DNA from: Candidatus Equimonas faecalis
GTDB taxonomy: Bacteria > Bacteroidota > Bacteroidia > Bacteroidales > Bacteroidaceae
Direction of reading: 5' to 3'
Assembly (NCBI GenBank): GCA_018066245.1
Contig: JAGHRT010000003.1
Location: 23,938 to 87,937, forward strand
Length of the DNA: 64,000 nt
Positions 51,926 through 60,938 of this stretch are shown piece after piece. The notes beneath the pieces are model-generated. The model made no database searches. It saw only the letters and a list, made by a program, of their open reading frames with translations, and was not told the DNA's origin. How positions within the stretch are numbered: the first letter of the stretch is position 1; every line of letters begins with the position of its first letter. Made by a program: the position numbers and the translations under genes.

Positions 51926-54865
51926 CTATATGCCTTTCTTCGGCTTCATCTGCAAATGGTAGATAACATGAAGACTGGCGTAGCTGCGGACGGTGTTCGT
52001 CCATGTTTCGGTCAGGCCCTGGGCGGTGAGGACGTGGGTGACGTTGGTGAGCTGGTGGAGGAGGTCAAAACCTACGGCGCGGAGGGTCCATTGCTTTGTC
52101 TTGCCCACGCGGGTAGAGAGGGCGGCGTTCCACACCCATTCGGTGGTGTTCATACGGGCCTCGCGGTAGCCGCGGCGGAGATTGAGGCCCAGGTCGGTGT
52201 CGAAGTCGATGGTCCATTTGTCCTTGCCTACGGCGGGGAAGAGGGGCGTGGAGAAGGTGAGGGAGTAGTTCCGGTCGTTGTAGCGGAGGTGCTCGAAGGA
52301 GGCGCGGGGAGAGTTTACGTCGTTCCAGGTGATGCGCCCGTTGAACTCCACGCGCATCTGGTTGAGGTTGTAGGAGAGGCGGACGTTGGAGCGTATGCGG
52401 TGGTTGAGCACGAGCGACTTTACGGGGTCCTCGCCTGTGGCATCGGAGACGAAGCCCACGCTATGGGCGAAGGTGTAGCGCAGGCCTGCGTCACCGTTGA
52501 AATGCTTGGCCTTGTCGAAGGCGCGGCCGTAGGTCACGCCCGCCGTGCCCCACCAGTTGCCCTCGGTGTTGAGGGGCTGCGTGGTGCTGACGCCCGTGGT
52601 GCGGTCGTAAGTGACGGCATCCATACATTTGTGCTGCGTGACGTTGAGTTGGGCATTGGCGTTGAGCCACTCGCTGTGTTTGAGGCTGTTGAACTTGTAG
52701 CCGAGGTTGGTGTCGTGGCTGACGGCCATGCGCAGGCGGGGGTTACCCTTGCGGATGTAGAGCAAGCTGCCGTTGTCTGTTACATCGATGAGGTCGTTCA
52801 TGCCAGGGAGTTCCGGCTGGAGTTGATACGAGGCGCTGAATCCGCCACAGCGCACAGCCACATTGGGGGCGAAGTAGATGTCCCGCCGGTGCAGTTGCTG
52901 CACGGTGGCATTGCGGCTGTCGGTGATGCTGCGCCGCACGATGTGCAGAGGCAGGGTAGCGTTGAAATGGAAAGAGTTCTTGGGGTTATGGCCCACGATG
53001 GAGTATGAGGTCAGTTCCACCCCGTGGTCATCCTTCGTCTCGCGGGCGTTATAGGAGTTGGGGATGTTGAGCTGCCAAAAATCGTCGGAGGTCTCGTCCC
53101 AGTAGGGAGAGGGCTCCGTGGGGTCGTCGGGCAGGATGCTGATGATGGGGAGTGCGTTCTTGTAGAGGCGGCGGTCGGAGTGGGAACTGTTGTGGTTGAA
53201 GCGATAGGCCAGTTTGCCGTTGATCCACCCGCGCTTGCGGAGAAGCATAAACAGTTGGTGCGAGATGCCGGCATTATAGCTGAAGTTGTGGCTCGGAGAC
53301 TGCGTGCGCATGTTTTCGTCGTAGCCCTTTATGGCACGGCCCGACGTCTGGCGGAAACTTACGCTGGAACTCTCTCGCTCATAGTAACGCACGCCGGCAT
53401 TGAGCAAGAGGTTTTCCTTCGTGAAAGGCAGGAATACGCTCAGCGAGGCAGAGGCTCCGGCATTGAGGGTACGGGAGTCGTTGCGCCCAAGGCCCTGCAC
53501 CTGGGTGATTATCTTCTGTTGCAGACGGGTGGTGTCCTGCGGGTCGCCGTCATAGGAAGTGTCGTAGTCCTGCGAGTAGCCGTGGCCCTTGTGGTAACTG
53601 AAGTTGGGAGAGAGGGAGAAACTGTACTTCTTTTTCTTGCTCTGCGAGAAAGAGGCATTCCAGTTGAGATTGCCGGAGTAGTTGTTTGACTGCGAGAGTG
53701 CCCTGCGGAAGATGTCGCCCGTGGGGAAGAAGTTCTGCGCCGAAGTGCGCGACTGCGTGTCGTTGGCATTGTGCTGCCCCGTGAGGGTGGTGGAGAAACT
53801 GCGCGTCTGCTCCTTGTTCTCTATGCTGAAATCCAAGCCGGCATTCTGCATCGTGTTCTCGCCGCTGCCGGCGGCCTGCATCTCACGCCACTCGCCGTTG
53901 TGGGTGGGGTTGTGGTTGTCGCCCACGTTGTTGGCCGAGGCATAGACACCCAACTTGGAATGGTCGGTATAGCGCAGGGCAAAGGCGCGGCCACGGTGCA
54001 CGAGGCCCGGGTCGCCCGTGGTGCGGACACCGAGGGCAGCCTCGAAGTTGGCGAGCCACCCTTCGCCGTACTCTTTCTTCAGACGGACATCCATGGTGAG
54101 CGTCTTCTCCACGCTTTCAGCGGAGAGCGAGTCGGCACGGGTGGCATTCTTGAGTTCGCGCACTCCTTCGTGATAGACCTTTATCTTATCCACGGTGTAG
54201 TAGGGCAGATTGTCCAATGCCACATTCGGGTCGCCCTTGAAGAAGTCCTTGCCGTTCACAAGGAGGCTCTGCACAAACTCGCCATTGACCGTAATGCGGC
54301 CGTTGGCACTGAGTTGCACACCGGGGAGGGCCCGCACAAGGTTGTTGAGCATCGAGCCGGATGACATCTGCAAGGCGGCTGCATTATATATTATGGTGTC
54401 GCCTTTCTGCACCATGAGGATGCGGGAGGCTTTTACGGCGGCCTCGCCCAGTTCGATGTTCATGCTACGGCGCGTCATGAGGCGTATCTCGTCGTCCCAG
54501 TAGTAGCGGTTGCCCACGGGGGCCTTTTTGTATTTGTCGCGGGGCAGGGGTACCACGGCTTTGGCGGGTTCGTGGCCCTCCACTGTGGCGCAGAGGACGA
54601 GGGTATCTACGAACTCATACAGCTTCACGGTGTAACCTTCAAAGATTTCCTTGTCGTTGTAAAAGCCCGACCGCTCCCAGAAGTCAATGGGCTCAATCTT
54701 GCGGCCATGCGTGTCGTAGGCCGTAAACTCGGCACCGCGGATTTGCTTGCGCGTTACTTCATCAATAAGCTGGACGTCTCGGTGCTGAACCCAGGGGAGC
54801 TCATCCTGGGCGAAAGAGTGGAGGCTGATGAGCGCGAGGAGAGAGAGGAAAAGATATCTTTGCAT
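51926..54865 (-). CDS. TonB-dependent receptor-like outer-membrane protein
   Basis: 979 residues from the ATG at 54865 (MQRYLFLSLLALISLHSFAQ, signal peptide). The longer frame to 54979 crosses the promoter. An N-terminal carboxypeptidase-regulatory-like strand domain (about 30-150) is followed by the plug: 'LQMSSGSMLNNLVRALPGVQLSANGRITVNGEFVQSLLVNGKDFF'. Residues from about 300 to the end form an outer-membrane barrel with many alternating aromatic strands. The family imports nutrients through the outer membrane or acts as a receptor part. No SusD-like gene is adjacent, so it is not a classical SusCD pair. Confidence 0.88.
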   Translation of the reverse strand: MQRYLFLSLLALISLHSFAQDELPWVQHRDVQLIDEVTRKQIRGAEFTAYDTHGRKIEPIDFWERSGFYNDKEIFEGYTVKLYEFVDTLVLCATVEGHEPAKAVVPLPRDKYKKAPVGNRYYWDDEIRLMTRRSMNIELGEAAVKASRILMVQKGDTIIYNAAALQMSSGSMLNNLVRALPGVQLSANGRITVNGEFVQSLLVNGKDFFKGDPNVALDNLPYYTVDKIKVYHEGVRELKNATRADSLSAESVEKTLTMDVRLKKEYGEGWLANFEAALGVRTTGDPGLVHRGRAFALRYTDHSKLGVYASANNVGDNHNPTHNGEWREMQAAGSGENTMQNAGLDFSIENKEQTRSFSTTLTGQHNANDTQSRTSAQNFFPTGDIFRRALSQSNNYSGNLNWNASFSQSKKKKYSFSLSPNFSYHKGHGYSQDYDTSYDGDPQDTTRLQQKIITQVQGLGRNDSRTLNAGASASLSVFLPFTKENLLLNAGVRYYERESSSVSFRQTSGRAIKGYDENMRTQSPSHNFSYNAGISHQLFMLLRKRGWINGKLAYRFNHNSSHSDRRLYKNALPIISILPDDPTEPSPYWDETSDDFWQLNIPNSYNARETKDDHGVELTSYSIVGHNPKNSFHFNATLPLHIVRRSITDSRNATVQQLHRRDIYFAPNVAVRCGGFSASYQLQPELPGMNDLIDVTDNGSLLYIRKGNPRLRMAVSHDTNLGYKFNSLKHSEWLNANAQLNVTQHKCMDAVTYDRTTGVSTTQPLNTEGNWWGTAGVTYGRAFDKAKHFNGDAGLRYTFAHSVGFVSDATGEDPVKSLVLNHRIRSNVRLSYNLNQMRVEFNGRITWNDVNSPRASFEHLRYNDRNYSLTFSTPLFPAVGKDKWTIDFDTDLGLNLRRGYREARMNTTEWVWNAALSTRVGKTKQWTLRAVGFDLLHQLTNVTHVLTAQGLTETWTNTVRSYASLHVIYHLQMKPKKGI

Positions 54866-54887
54866 AACGTAAATGATTATTACGGGT

Positions 54888-54895
54888 GCAAAGAT
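54888..54895 (-). promoter_or_regulatory. Promoter -7 box of the TonB-dependent receptor-like gene
   Basis: The complement reads TATCTTTG followed by CACC, 23 bp before the ATG at 54865, which supports that start. Confidence 0.8.
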
Positions 54896-55024
54896 ATAGG
54901 AAATTCCCCATTCGTCCAGAGGCTGGGGATTTGCAAGGGTTTGCATCTGCACGACGAGACAAGAAAAGAGGGTTCGCAAAAGTTTGCAAACCCTCGTAAA
55001 ACACTGGTAGTCATAATGCTATAC

Positions 55025-56074
55025 CTATAATGTTTCTATAAAGTCGTCCCATTCACGGCTACTGCCCTTTCGGCCAAACACCTTTGCATAGAGACGGGAA
55101 CGGACGGTACTGATGGTGCTCTTCTCACGACAAAGCGCCGTAGCGATATCGGCGGGGGCTATGTGGAGCTTGATGAGCAGACACACACGGAACTCTATGT
55201 CGGAAAGACGGCAGAGATCATAGAGGCGGCTGCGGAAGTTGGGGTATATGCGCCGCACCTGATGTGCCACCTCGGACCAGTCATCGGCAGAGAGGCTCTC
55301 TCCCCGCGCCAGACGCTGGCAAAGGCCTTGATACCACGCCGACTCGTAGAGTTCATCGCGAGCGGCCTCGGTGGCCTGCGTGATGACAGGGGGGCGTTCG
55401 CTGATTTCCCTCCGCAGGTCTGCCAGGGCGCGTTCCAACTGGCGCTTGCGACGGAAGAAGTGCAACAGCAACCCACAGCCCACCAGCACTATGGCTCCCA
55501 ACGCGATAAGCAGATGCGTGAGCCAGGAGAGTTGATGGCGCGTATGGATGAAGTGGCCGACATAATACTCCTCGTGCATGCTGCGGCTGGCACCCATAAG
55601 GTCGCGTGCCACCGCTTCCAGTTCGAGGCGCCGGCTTTGGGGGAAATCAGCGAGCCGCCGCCACGTCTGCAAGGCCCCTTCCCACTCGATGACCATCACG
55701 GAATCGTTGAGGGAGCAGAGGCGGATGGAAGTCTTTCCCTCGGCATAGAGCGTATCGGCGGCCGACAGTTGGAGCGTATAGGTTTCCTTCGTCGTAGGCA
55801 GATAGGTGTCGCGACTGCCCTCGGTGTTGCCTATAAACTTATAGCACATACCGTCGGGCTCGTAGGCTTTAAGGATATCGTAGGAGTCGGCGGTATGGAC
55901 CTCCCTACGACTGTCGGCAACGCTGTCAGTACCCTCCTCACCTATAAGGACCCACATACCGACAAGATTAGCAGAGGACGAGGAGGATGAGTCCCTGTCT
56001 GCATTGCCCCTTGCGCATGAGGCGACTGCCATAATCAGGGCAAAAGCCAGGGCTACGATATAAGACTTTGACAT
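55025..56074 (-). CDS. Membrane-anchored regulator with C-terminal LuxR-type helix-turn-helix
   Basis: 349 residues from the ATG at 56074 (MSKSYIVALAFALIMAVASC). The lipobox AVASC suggests a lipid-anchored or at least exported N-terminal part. A sensor-like domain of about 140 residues leads to one transmembrane segment 'LTHLLIALGAIVLVGCGLLLHFF'. A short coiled coil and a C-terminal helix-turn-helix follow ('LSDIEFRVCLLIKLHIAPADIATALCREKSTISTVRSRLYAKVFGRKG'). Proteins of this plan in Bacteroidota couple outside signals to transcription. The C_GCAxxG gene lies 11 bp upstream in the same unit. Confidence 0.75.
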   Translation of the reverse strand: MSKSYIVALAFALIMAVASCARGNADRDSSSSSSANLVGMWVLIGEEGTDSVADSRREVHTADSYDILKAYEPDGMCYKFIGNTEGSRDTYLPTTKETYTLQLSAADTLYAEGKTSIRLCSLNDSVMVIEWEGALQTWRRLADFPQSRRLELEAVARDLMGASRSMHEEYYVGHFIHTRHQLSWLTHLLIALGAIVLVGCGLLLHFFRRKRQLERALADLRREISERPPVITQATEAARDELYESAWYQGLCQRLARGESLSADDWSEVAHQVRRIYPNFRSRLYDLCRLSDIEFRVCLLIKLHIAPADIATALCREKSTISTVRSRLYAKVFGRKGSSREWDDFIETL

Positions 56075-56085
56075 TGAAATATGGC

Positions 56086-56556
56086 TTAATGTTCTTCTTC
56101 CAGATACTCGGCGAAGATACGGGCGGCGCACTCCACCTTGGCGGCGCAGGGGCGACGCTTGTAGTATTCCGCCGTACGGGGCGAGGGCTGGTAATTACCA
56201 CGGACCACGGGCCCTTTGAGACCGAGGAGTTCAGCACAGATGACGGAGCCGTTCTGCTCCTCAAAACGGCGGAGAAGGTGCTGTACGACCTTATAGCACT
56301 CGCCCTTGCCCTGCTGGTCGGCACCGTCGGTCTGGCCGCAGTGCATTCCGGCGAGTACGACCATTCCGCTCACGGCGCCGCACATCATGCGCAGGCGCCC
56401 CACGCCGCCGCCGAAGCCGGCTCCTATCTGGAAGGCCTGCGGGGGGGTGTAGCCGTAAAGGTCACAGAAGGCGGCCACGACGCTCTGGCAGCAGCCGTAG
56501 CCCTGCATGAAATAATCTACTGCGCTCTGGACGCGCTGTTCGAGTTGGGAAGTCAT
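56086..56556 (-). CDS. C_GCAxxG_C_C family redox protein
   Basis: 156 residues from the ATG at 56556 (MTSQLEQRVQSAVDYFMQGY). The family cysteines are visible: 'GYGCCQSV' early, 'MMCGAVSGMVVLAGMHCG' in the middle, with the C-GA-x2-G block, and one more cysteine near 'SVICAELLG' plus 'RPCAAKVECAARI' at the end. These proteins bind metal or iron-sulfur centres and are tied to redox reactions; their exact job is unknown. It lies 84 bp after the MATE gene and 11 bp before the membrane regulator gene. Confidence 0.9.
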   Translation of the reverse strand: MTSQLEQRVQSAVDYFMQGYGCCQSVVAAFCDLYGYTPPQAFQIGAGFGGGVGRLRMMCGAVSGMVVLAGMHCGQTDGADQQGKGECYKVVQHLLRRFEEQNGSVICAELLGLKGPVVRGNYQPSPRTAEYYKRRPCAAKVECAARIFAEYLEEEH

Positions 56557-56640
56557 GGTTAAGTGAACAATGAAAAAGTGAACAGTAAACAATAAGATAA
56601 TCGTATTGGAGTACGACCTCGCAGGAGTATTCTCCCCTCC

Positions 56641-58080
56641 CTATTCGGGGAGGGGTGGCAAAGTGCCGGAGGCAGCTTTGACGGGGTGAGGCTTTACTTT
56701 GAAATGTAAGCGGAGGAGAAATATGAGGCCGCGCACGGTGAGTTCTATGGCCATGGCGAGCCATACGCCGGGGAGGCCGTACGTGGGGGCGAGAAGGGCG
56801 GCGAGGGTGATGCGGATGCCCCAGATGGTGGCGAGGTTCATAAGACAGGGCATCTTGCTATCGCCCAATGCCACGAAGATGCAGTAGCCCACGATGCTGG
56901 CACCGTACATGGGTTCGGCGAAGGCTTCGATGCGGAGTATATGGGCACAAAGACTGCCTACTTCGGCCTCGGGCCCCATCAGGCCGACGAGGGCGGGGGC
57001 TCCGATGAACATGATGGTGCCCATCAGCGTCATCACGCCCACGCCGAGCCACAGGGTGATGCGGGAGAAGCTGAATACGAGGGCCGGGCGTCCGGCTCCG
57101 TGGCTCTGTCCCACGAGGGTGGAAGCGGCGTCGCCTATGCCGAAGCCCGGCATGTAGCACAGGGATTCAATGGTGATGCCGAGGGCGTTGGCCGCCAGGG
57201 CCACCGTGCCGAGGGGCGCCACGATGACGGTGCTGGCAATTTGGGCTCCTACAAGGAATATACGCTCAAAGCCCATGGGCGTGGCCAGCCGTATGGCCTC
57301 CTCCACCTCCCCCAAGGGGGAGTGCTTCAAGAGCGATTGCAGGCCCATGCTGAATCTTCCCCCTTTGGGGGGATAAGAGGGGGGCTTGGGGGCCTTGTAT
57401 TCTTTCTGCCGGAAAAGGCACACGAGCAGTCCTGCCATGGCTATTGCCTCGGCCGCCACGGTGCCCCACGCCGCGCCTTCCACGCCCATGCCCAGCCAGA
57501 AGATGAAGACGTAGTTGAACGCCACGTCGAGCAGGCACATCATGATGTTCAGCATACTCGGTACTTTCAGGTTGCCGGCGGAGCGCAGCAGGCCGCTTGC
57601 CAACATATTGATTTGCCACACGGGCATACAGAGCATCAGGATGCGGAAGTACCGTGCGGCATCGGCCTGTATCGTGGCCTCGCCTCCCAGCCACCCGGGC
57701 AGCCACGGGGCCAAGGCCCATCCCAACGCACCCAGGCCGATGCTCCATGCCAAAGACGCGGGTATCGACACGTTCATCACACGCCGGGCCTCTCCGTACT
57801 TCCGTGCGCCTACGCGATGGCTGGCCATCACGTAAAAGCCCGTAGCCAGTGCCGAGCAAAGCCCCATGGCCAGCCACAAAGAGCTGCACACTAAGCCTAT
57901 GGACCCCATGGCTCCGGCTCCGAGACGGGCCACCATGGAGGCATCGATATACTGCATCAGTATGCCTGCCATCTGTGCCATCATGGCCGGGCCGCCAAGC
58001 AGCACCACCAGTTTCAGTTGCTGGCGGCGCGTCAAATCTTCGCCCCCACGAAGGGCGTGAAGGAGTTCGTCTTTTGTCAT
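56641..58080 (-). CDS. MATE-family efflux transporter
   Basis: 479 residues, about twelve hydrophobic segments. MATE landmarks are 'LLGGPAMMAQMAGILMQYIDASMVARLGAGAMGSIGL' near the start and 'GFGIGDAASTLVGQSHGAGRP' in the second half. It exports drugs or cations in exchange for sodium or protons. Odd feature: residues about 227-260 (KAPKPPSYPPKGGRFSMGLQ and following, HSPLGEVEEA) are encoded by copies of the G+C-rich palindromic element. They fall in the loop between the two halves, a place that tolerates insertions. The ATG lies 9 bp after the -7 box. Confidence 0.95.
   Translation of the reverse strand: MTKDELLHALRGGEDLTRRQQLKLVVLLGGPAMMAQMAGILMQYIDASMVARLGAGAMGSIGLVCSSLWLAMGLCSALATGFYVMASHRVGARKYGEARRVMNVSIPASLAWSIGLGALGWALAPWLPGWLGGEATIQADAARYFRILMLCMPVWQINMLASGLLRSAGNLKVPSMLNIMMCLLDVAFNYVFIFWLGMGVEGAAWGTVAAEAIAMAGLLVCLFRQKEYKAPKPPSYPPKGGRFSMGLQSLLKHSPLGEVEEAIRLATPMGFERIFLVGAQIASTVIVAPLGTVALAANALGITIESLCYMPGFGIGDAASTLVGQSHGAGRPALVFSFSRITLWLGVGVMTLMGTIMFIGAPALVGLMGPEAEVGSLCAHILRIEAFAEPMYGASIVGYCIFVALGDSKMPCLMNLATIWGIRITLAALLAPTYGLPGVWLAMAIELTVRGLIFLLRLHFKVKPHPVKAASGTLPPLPE
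57296..57400. repeat. Palindromic mini-elements inside the MATE gene
   Basis: CCTCCCCCAAGGGGGAGTGC near 57308 and CTTCCCCCTTTGGGGGGATA near 57356 are family members in coding DNA. The reading frame stays open. Confidence 0.7.
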
Positions 58081-58088
58081 TCAGCCTG

Positions 58089-58096
58089 CAAAGTTA
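58089..58096 (-). promoter_or_regulatory. Promoter -7 box of the MATE gene
   Basis: The complement reads TAACTTTG followed by CAGG; the ATG is 9 bp downstream, so the leader is almost absent. The box forms the edge of the 83-bp repeat. Confidence 0.75.
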
Positions 58097-58289
58097 CGAA
58101 TAAGCGAGGGAAAAGCCAAATGAGCACAGCGAATTTGAGCTTTTCCGAGTGAGAGTATCTTGGAGCGAAGCTCAGAGTACGAATAAGCGAGGGAAAAGCC
58201 AAATGAGCGCAGCGAATTTGAGCTTTTCCGAGTGAGAGTATCTTGGAGCGAAGCTCAGAGTACGAATAAGCGAGGGAAAAGCCAAATGA
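58095..58289. repeat. 83-bp tandem repeats (two full units and a partial)
   Basis: TACGAATAAGCGAGGGAAAA begins at 58095, 58178 and 58261, an exact 83-bp step. Units 1 and 2 differ at very few positions. The inverted single copy is at 48890-48982. Confidence 0.95.
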
Positions 58290-58375
58290 GGAACCCTCTC
58301 CGCCCTTCGGGCACCTCCCCCTTATGGGGAGGCCATCCGGTTTGTCCGCAGGCTCTCCCCGGGGGAGCTGGAGGG
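58290..58375. repeat. Palindromic mini-elements upstream of the histidine kinase gene
   Basis: CACCTCCCCCTTATGGGGAG near 58312 and GCTCTCCCCGGGGGAGCTGG near 58350, both with inverted arms, are free copies of the family. Confidence 0.75.
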
Positions 58376-58504
58376 GGTATTAGGGAGATTTAGAGGAACG
58401 TTAGAAATATAAAAATGAGCAAACAAGCACCCGTAAATGTTAAAAAGAGTTAGAGGGGCGTTTATCTCCCTGCCGGGGGACCCGCCATTTCGGTGGAAAG
58501 GCCG

Positions 58505-58512
58505 TATCTTTG
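58505..58512 (+). promoter_or_regulatory. Promoter -7 box of the histidine kinase gene, near-leaderless
   Basis: TATCTTTG followed by CAGC and then the ATG at 58517. The transcription start should fall at or next to the ATG. Confidence 0.7.
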
Positions 58513-58516
58513 CAGC

Positions 58517-59767
58517 ATGAAAAAGCGAACACTCTGGCCGTCGGCCGTCATCATGGGCATCGCCCTCCTGGCCCTGCTCTGCTTGCAGACACTTTATTTC
58601 AATGAAGTGATAGACATCTGCGCCGAACAGTTTGACGTGCAGGTACAGCGCTCCTTGCGAAAAGTGGCCCGCGAAACCCAGGCCACACTCTCGCTGATGC
58701 CCTCCTTCAGCGAAATGACCATTGAAGAGCGCACAGACGGCCTGACACTCGACAGGGAACTGCGCAAGTACCTTGAAGACAACGGGCTGAGCACTTCCTA
58801 CCACTTCACGGTATGCACCACCGACGGCAGAATCATCTACGCTTGTCCGGACTATGAGGAACCCGGCCGCACGAAAGTTTACACGCAGGAACTTTTCCAG
58901 CAGTCTCCCATGGCGCAGATGGGGGTCCTCAAAGTCCACTTCCCCAACCGCAAGAAAGTCATTCTGGAAAGCATACACTACATGGTGCCCGTGCTAGTCG
59001 TCATTCTGCTGGTGCTGGTGCTGTTCGTCTTCATCTTTTCCGAAAGCATACGCCAACGCCGCCTGGCGGAAGAGAAGAACGACTTCATCAACAACATGAC
59101 CCACGAGCTCAAGACCCCCGTCAGCACCATATCCCTCGCCGCCCAAATGCTGGCCGACCCTTCCATGCCGAAAACGGAAGCCACCCTGAACCGCCTGAGC
59201 GGCGTCATCACGGACGAGGCCAAGCGCCTCCGCTTCCTCGTGGACAAAGTGCTTCAAGCCAGTCTGTTCGACCACAGCAAGACCATTTCCTTCAAACTCA
59301 AGGCCATCAATACGCACACGCTCATCACCGAGGTGGTGGATGTGTTCCGCATCAAAGTGGAAAAGCACGGCGGCAAGCTGACTGCCCTGCTGGAAGCCCC
59401 GGAATACACCGTGCTGGCTGATGAGATGCACCTCACCAACGTGGTGTTCAACCTGCTCGACAACGCCGTGAAATACCGCAGCGCCGACCGCCCTCTCCGC
59501 ATCAGCATAAGCACAAAATGCGACAGCCGGCACCTCATCATCCGCATCGAGGACAACGGCGTGGGCATCAGCACGGACAATCTGAAACGCATTTTTGAGA
59601 AATTCTACCGCGTCAGCACAGGCAATCGCCATGACGTGAAAGGCTTCGGCCTCGGCTTGGCCTATGTGCGCAGCGTCGTGCGCACCCTGGGAGGCACCAT
59701 CCACGTGGAAAGCCCGGAGCAACAAGGCACGGCGTTCATCATCCGCTTGCCGCTGAATAAGGAATAA
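58517..59767 (+). CDS. Two-component sensor histidine kinase
   Basis: 416 residues from the ATG at 58517 (MKKRTLWPSAVIMGIALLAL). The upstream frame start at 58493 would lie before the promoter. One membrane segment at about 8-28 and a second at about 155-178 (VPVLVVILLVLVLFVFIF) enclose a periplasmic sensor of about 125 residues. The HisKA helix with the phosphorylated histidine is 'FINNMTHELKTPVSTISLAA'. The ATPase has N box 'NLLDNAVKYR', G1 'IRIEDNGVGIS', F box 'FEKFYR' and G2 'GFGLGLAYV'. Its partner regulator gene follows 44 bp later. The signal is unknown. Confidence 0.95.
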   Translation: MKKRTLWPSAVIMGIALLALLCLQTLYFNEVIDICAEQFDVQVQRSLRKVARETQATLSLMPSFSEMTIEERTDGLTLDRELRKYLEDNGLSTSYHFTVCTTDGRIIYACPDYEEPGRTKVYTQELFQQSPMAQMGVLKVHFPNRKKVILESIHYMVPVLVVILLVLVLFVFIFSESIRQRRLAEEKNDFINNMTHELKTPVSTISLAAQMLADPSMPKTEATLNRLSGVITDEAKRLRFLVDKVLQASLFDHSKTISFKLKAINTHTLITEVVDVFRIKVEKHGGKLTALLEAPEYTVLADEMHLTNVVFNLLDNAVKYRSADRPLRISISTKCDSRHLIIRIEDNGVGISTDNLKRIFEKFYRVSTGNRHDVKGFGLGLAYVRSVVRTLGGTIHVESPEQQGTAFIIRLPLNKE

Positions 59768-59811
59768 CTGAGAATAACATAACTTCCGAACAACCTAACA
59801 CCCCAAAAACT

Positions 59812-60528
59812 ATGGACGAAAAGAAACGACTGCTTCTCTGTGAAGACGACGAGAACCTCGGTATGCTCCTGCGCGAGTACCTGCAGGCCAAAGGCTATGA
59901 AAGCACCCTGTGTGCCGACGGGCAGGAAGGACTGGAAACTTTCCAGCAAGGCGAGTTCGACCTCTGCGTACTTGATGTAATGATGCCCGTCAAGGACGGC
60001 TTCACCCTGGCCCGCGAAATCCGCGAAATCAATCCGCAGATACCCATTATCTTCCTCACGGCCAAGACGCTTGGCGAGGACAAGGTGCAAGGCTTCAAAA
60101 TTGGTGCCGACGACTACATCACCAAGCCCTTCAGCATGGAAGAGCTCACCTTCCGCATAGAGGCCGTGCTGCGACGCTCATGCGGAGGAAAAGTGCGCGA
60201 AAAGAATGTCTATCAGTTCGGCATCTACCAGTTCGACAAGGTGAAGCAGAGCCTCACCTACCAGCTGCCCGACCAGGGAACCGTCGTGAGCAAACTCACG
60301 ACCAAGGAAAACGCCCTGCTCGCCCTGCTCTGCCAAAATGTGAACGAGATGATGCAACGCGACTATGCCCTACGCACCATCTGGGAAGAAGACAACTACT
60401 TCAACGCCCGCTCCATGGACGTTTACATCACCAAGCTCCGCAAACTTCTCAAGGACGACCCCCGTGTGGAAATCATCAACATACACGGTCGAGGCTACAA
60501 GCTTGTCGTTCCCGAAGAAGAAATATAA
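59812..60528 (+). CDS. OmpR/PhoB-family response regulator
   Basis: 238 residues. The receiver has the acidic pair in LLLCEDDEN, the phosphorylated aspartate in CVLDVMMP (about 52), T in IIFLTAK and K in ADDYITKPF. The C-terminal winged helix is 'LTTKENALLALLCQNVNEMMQRDYAL ... ARSMDVYITKLRKLLKDDPRVEIINIHGRGYKLV', the OmpR type. It forms a pair with the upstream kinase and probably controls envelope or nutrient genes; targets cannot be told from this window. Confidence 0.96.
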   Translation: MDEKKRLLLCEDDENLGMLLREYLQAKGYESTLCADGQEGLETFQQGEFDLCVLDVMMPVKDGFTLAREIREINPQIPIIFLTAKTLGEDKVQGFKIGADDYITKPFSMEELTFRIEAVLRRSCGGKVREKNVYQFGIYQFDKVKQSLTYQLPDQGTVVSKLTTKENALLALLCQNVNEMMQRDYALRTIWEEDNYFNARSMDVYITKLRKLLKDDPRVEIINIHGRGYKLVVPEEEI

Positions 60529-60574
60529 AGAGCCTCCCCATTTTCCAATCTACTAATTTCCTAATTTGCTAATT

Positions 60575-60863
60575 CAAGTTTCGCAAGCTCTGTTCTGGCT
60601 AGAAGCCAGTACCTTATGATTCGTTTGCGCCTGAGGCTTAAGCCGAAGAACCGGTTGCATCGACGTAGGAGATGCTGCCGGATTAATGCCTCACTCTCTA
60701 TGCGTATCTGGAAGGCACTACCTTGGGAAATGCTTCGTACTCTTGACAAAGGTACTGCCTTCCAGGCAGCCACCTGCTTGCCAGTTATACCGGGCACTTC
60801 GTACCCGGTTAATGACCGCCTCTTCGAGGCTGTAGTGCCATCCAGACACACTTGCGAAAGTTG
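60575..60863. repeat. 289-bp multi-hairpin element with inverted ends
   Basis: CAAGTTTCGCAAG (60575-60587) and CTTGCGAAAGTTG (60851-60863) are inverted ends (12 of 13). Inside lie at least five more inverted repeats: TGGCT/AGCCA near 60597, GCATC/GATGC near 60657, TGGAAGGCACTACCTT/AAGGTACTGCCTTCCA (15 of 16) near 60710-60766, ACCGGG/CCCGGT near 60790 and GCCTC/GAGGC near 60828. No protein frame is convincing. It may be a structured RNA or a non-autonomous element. Confidence 0.65.
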
Positions 60864-60938
60864 AATTTGCTAATTTTAATTGTTCACTGTTCACTTTTTC
60901 ACTGTTCACTCATTTCCTAATTCCCCCAATCCCCTTCA

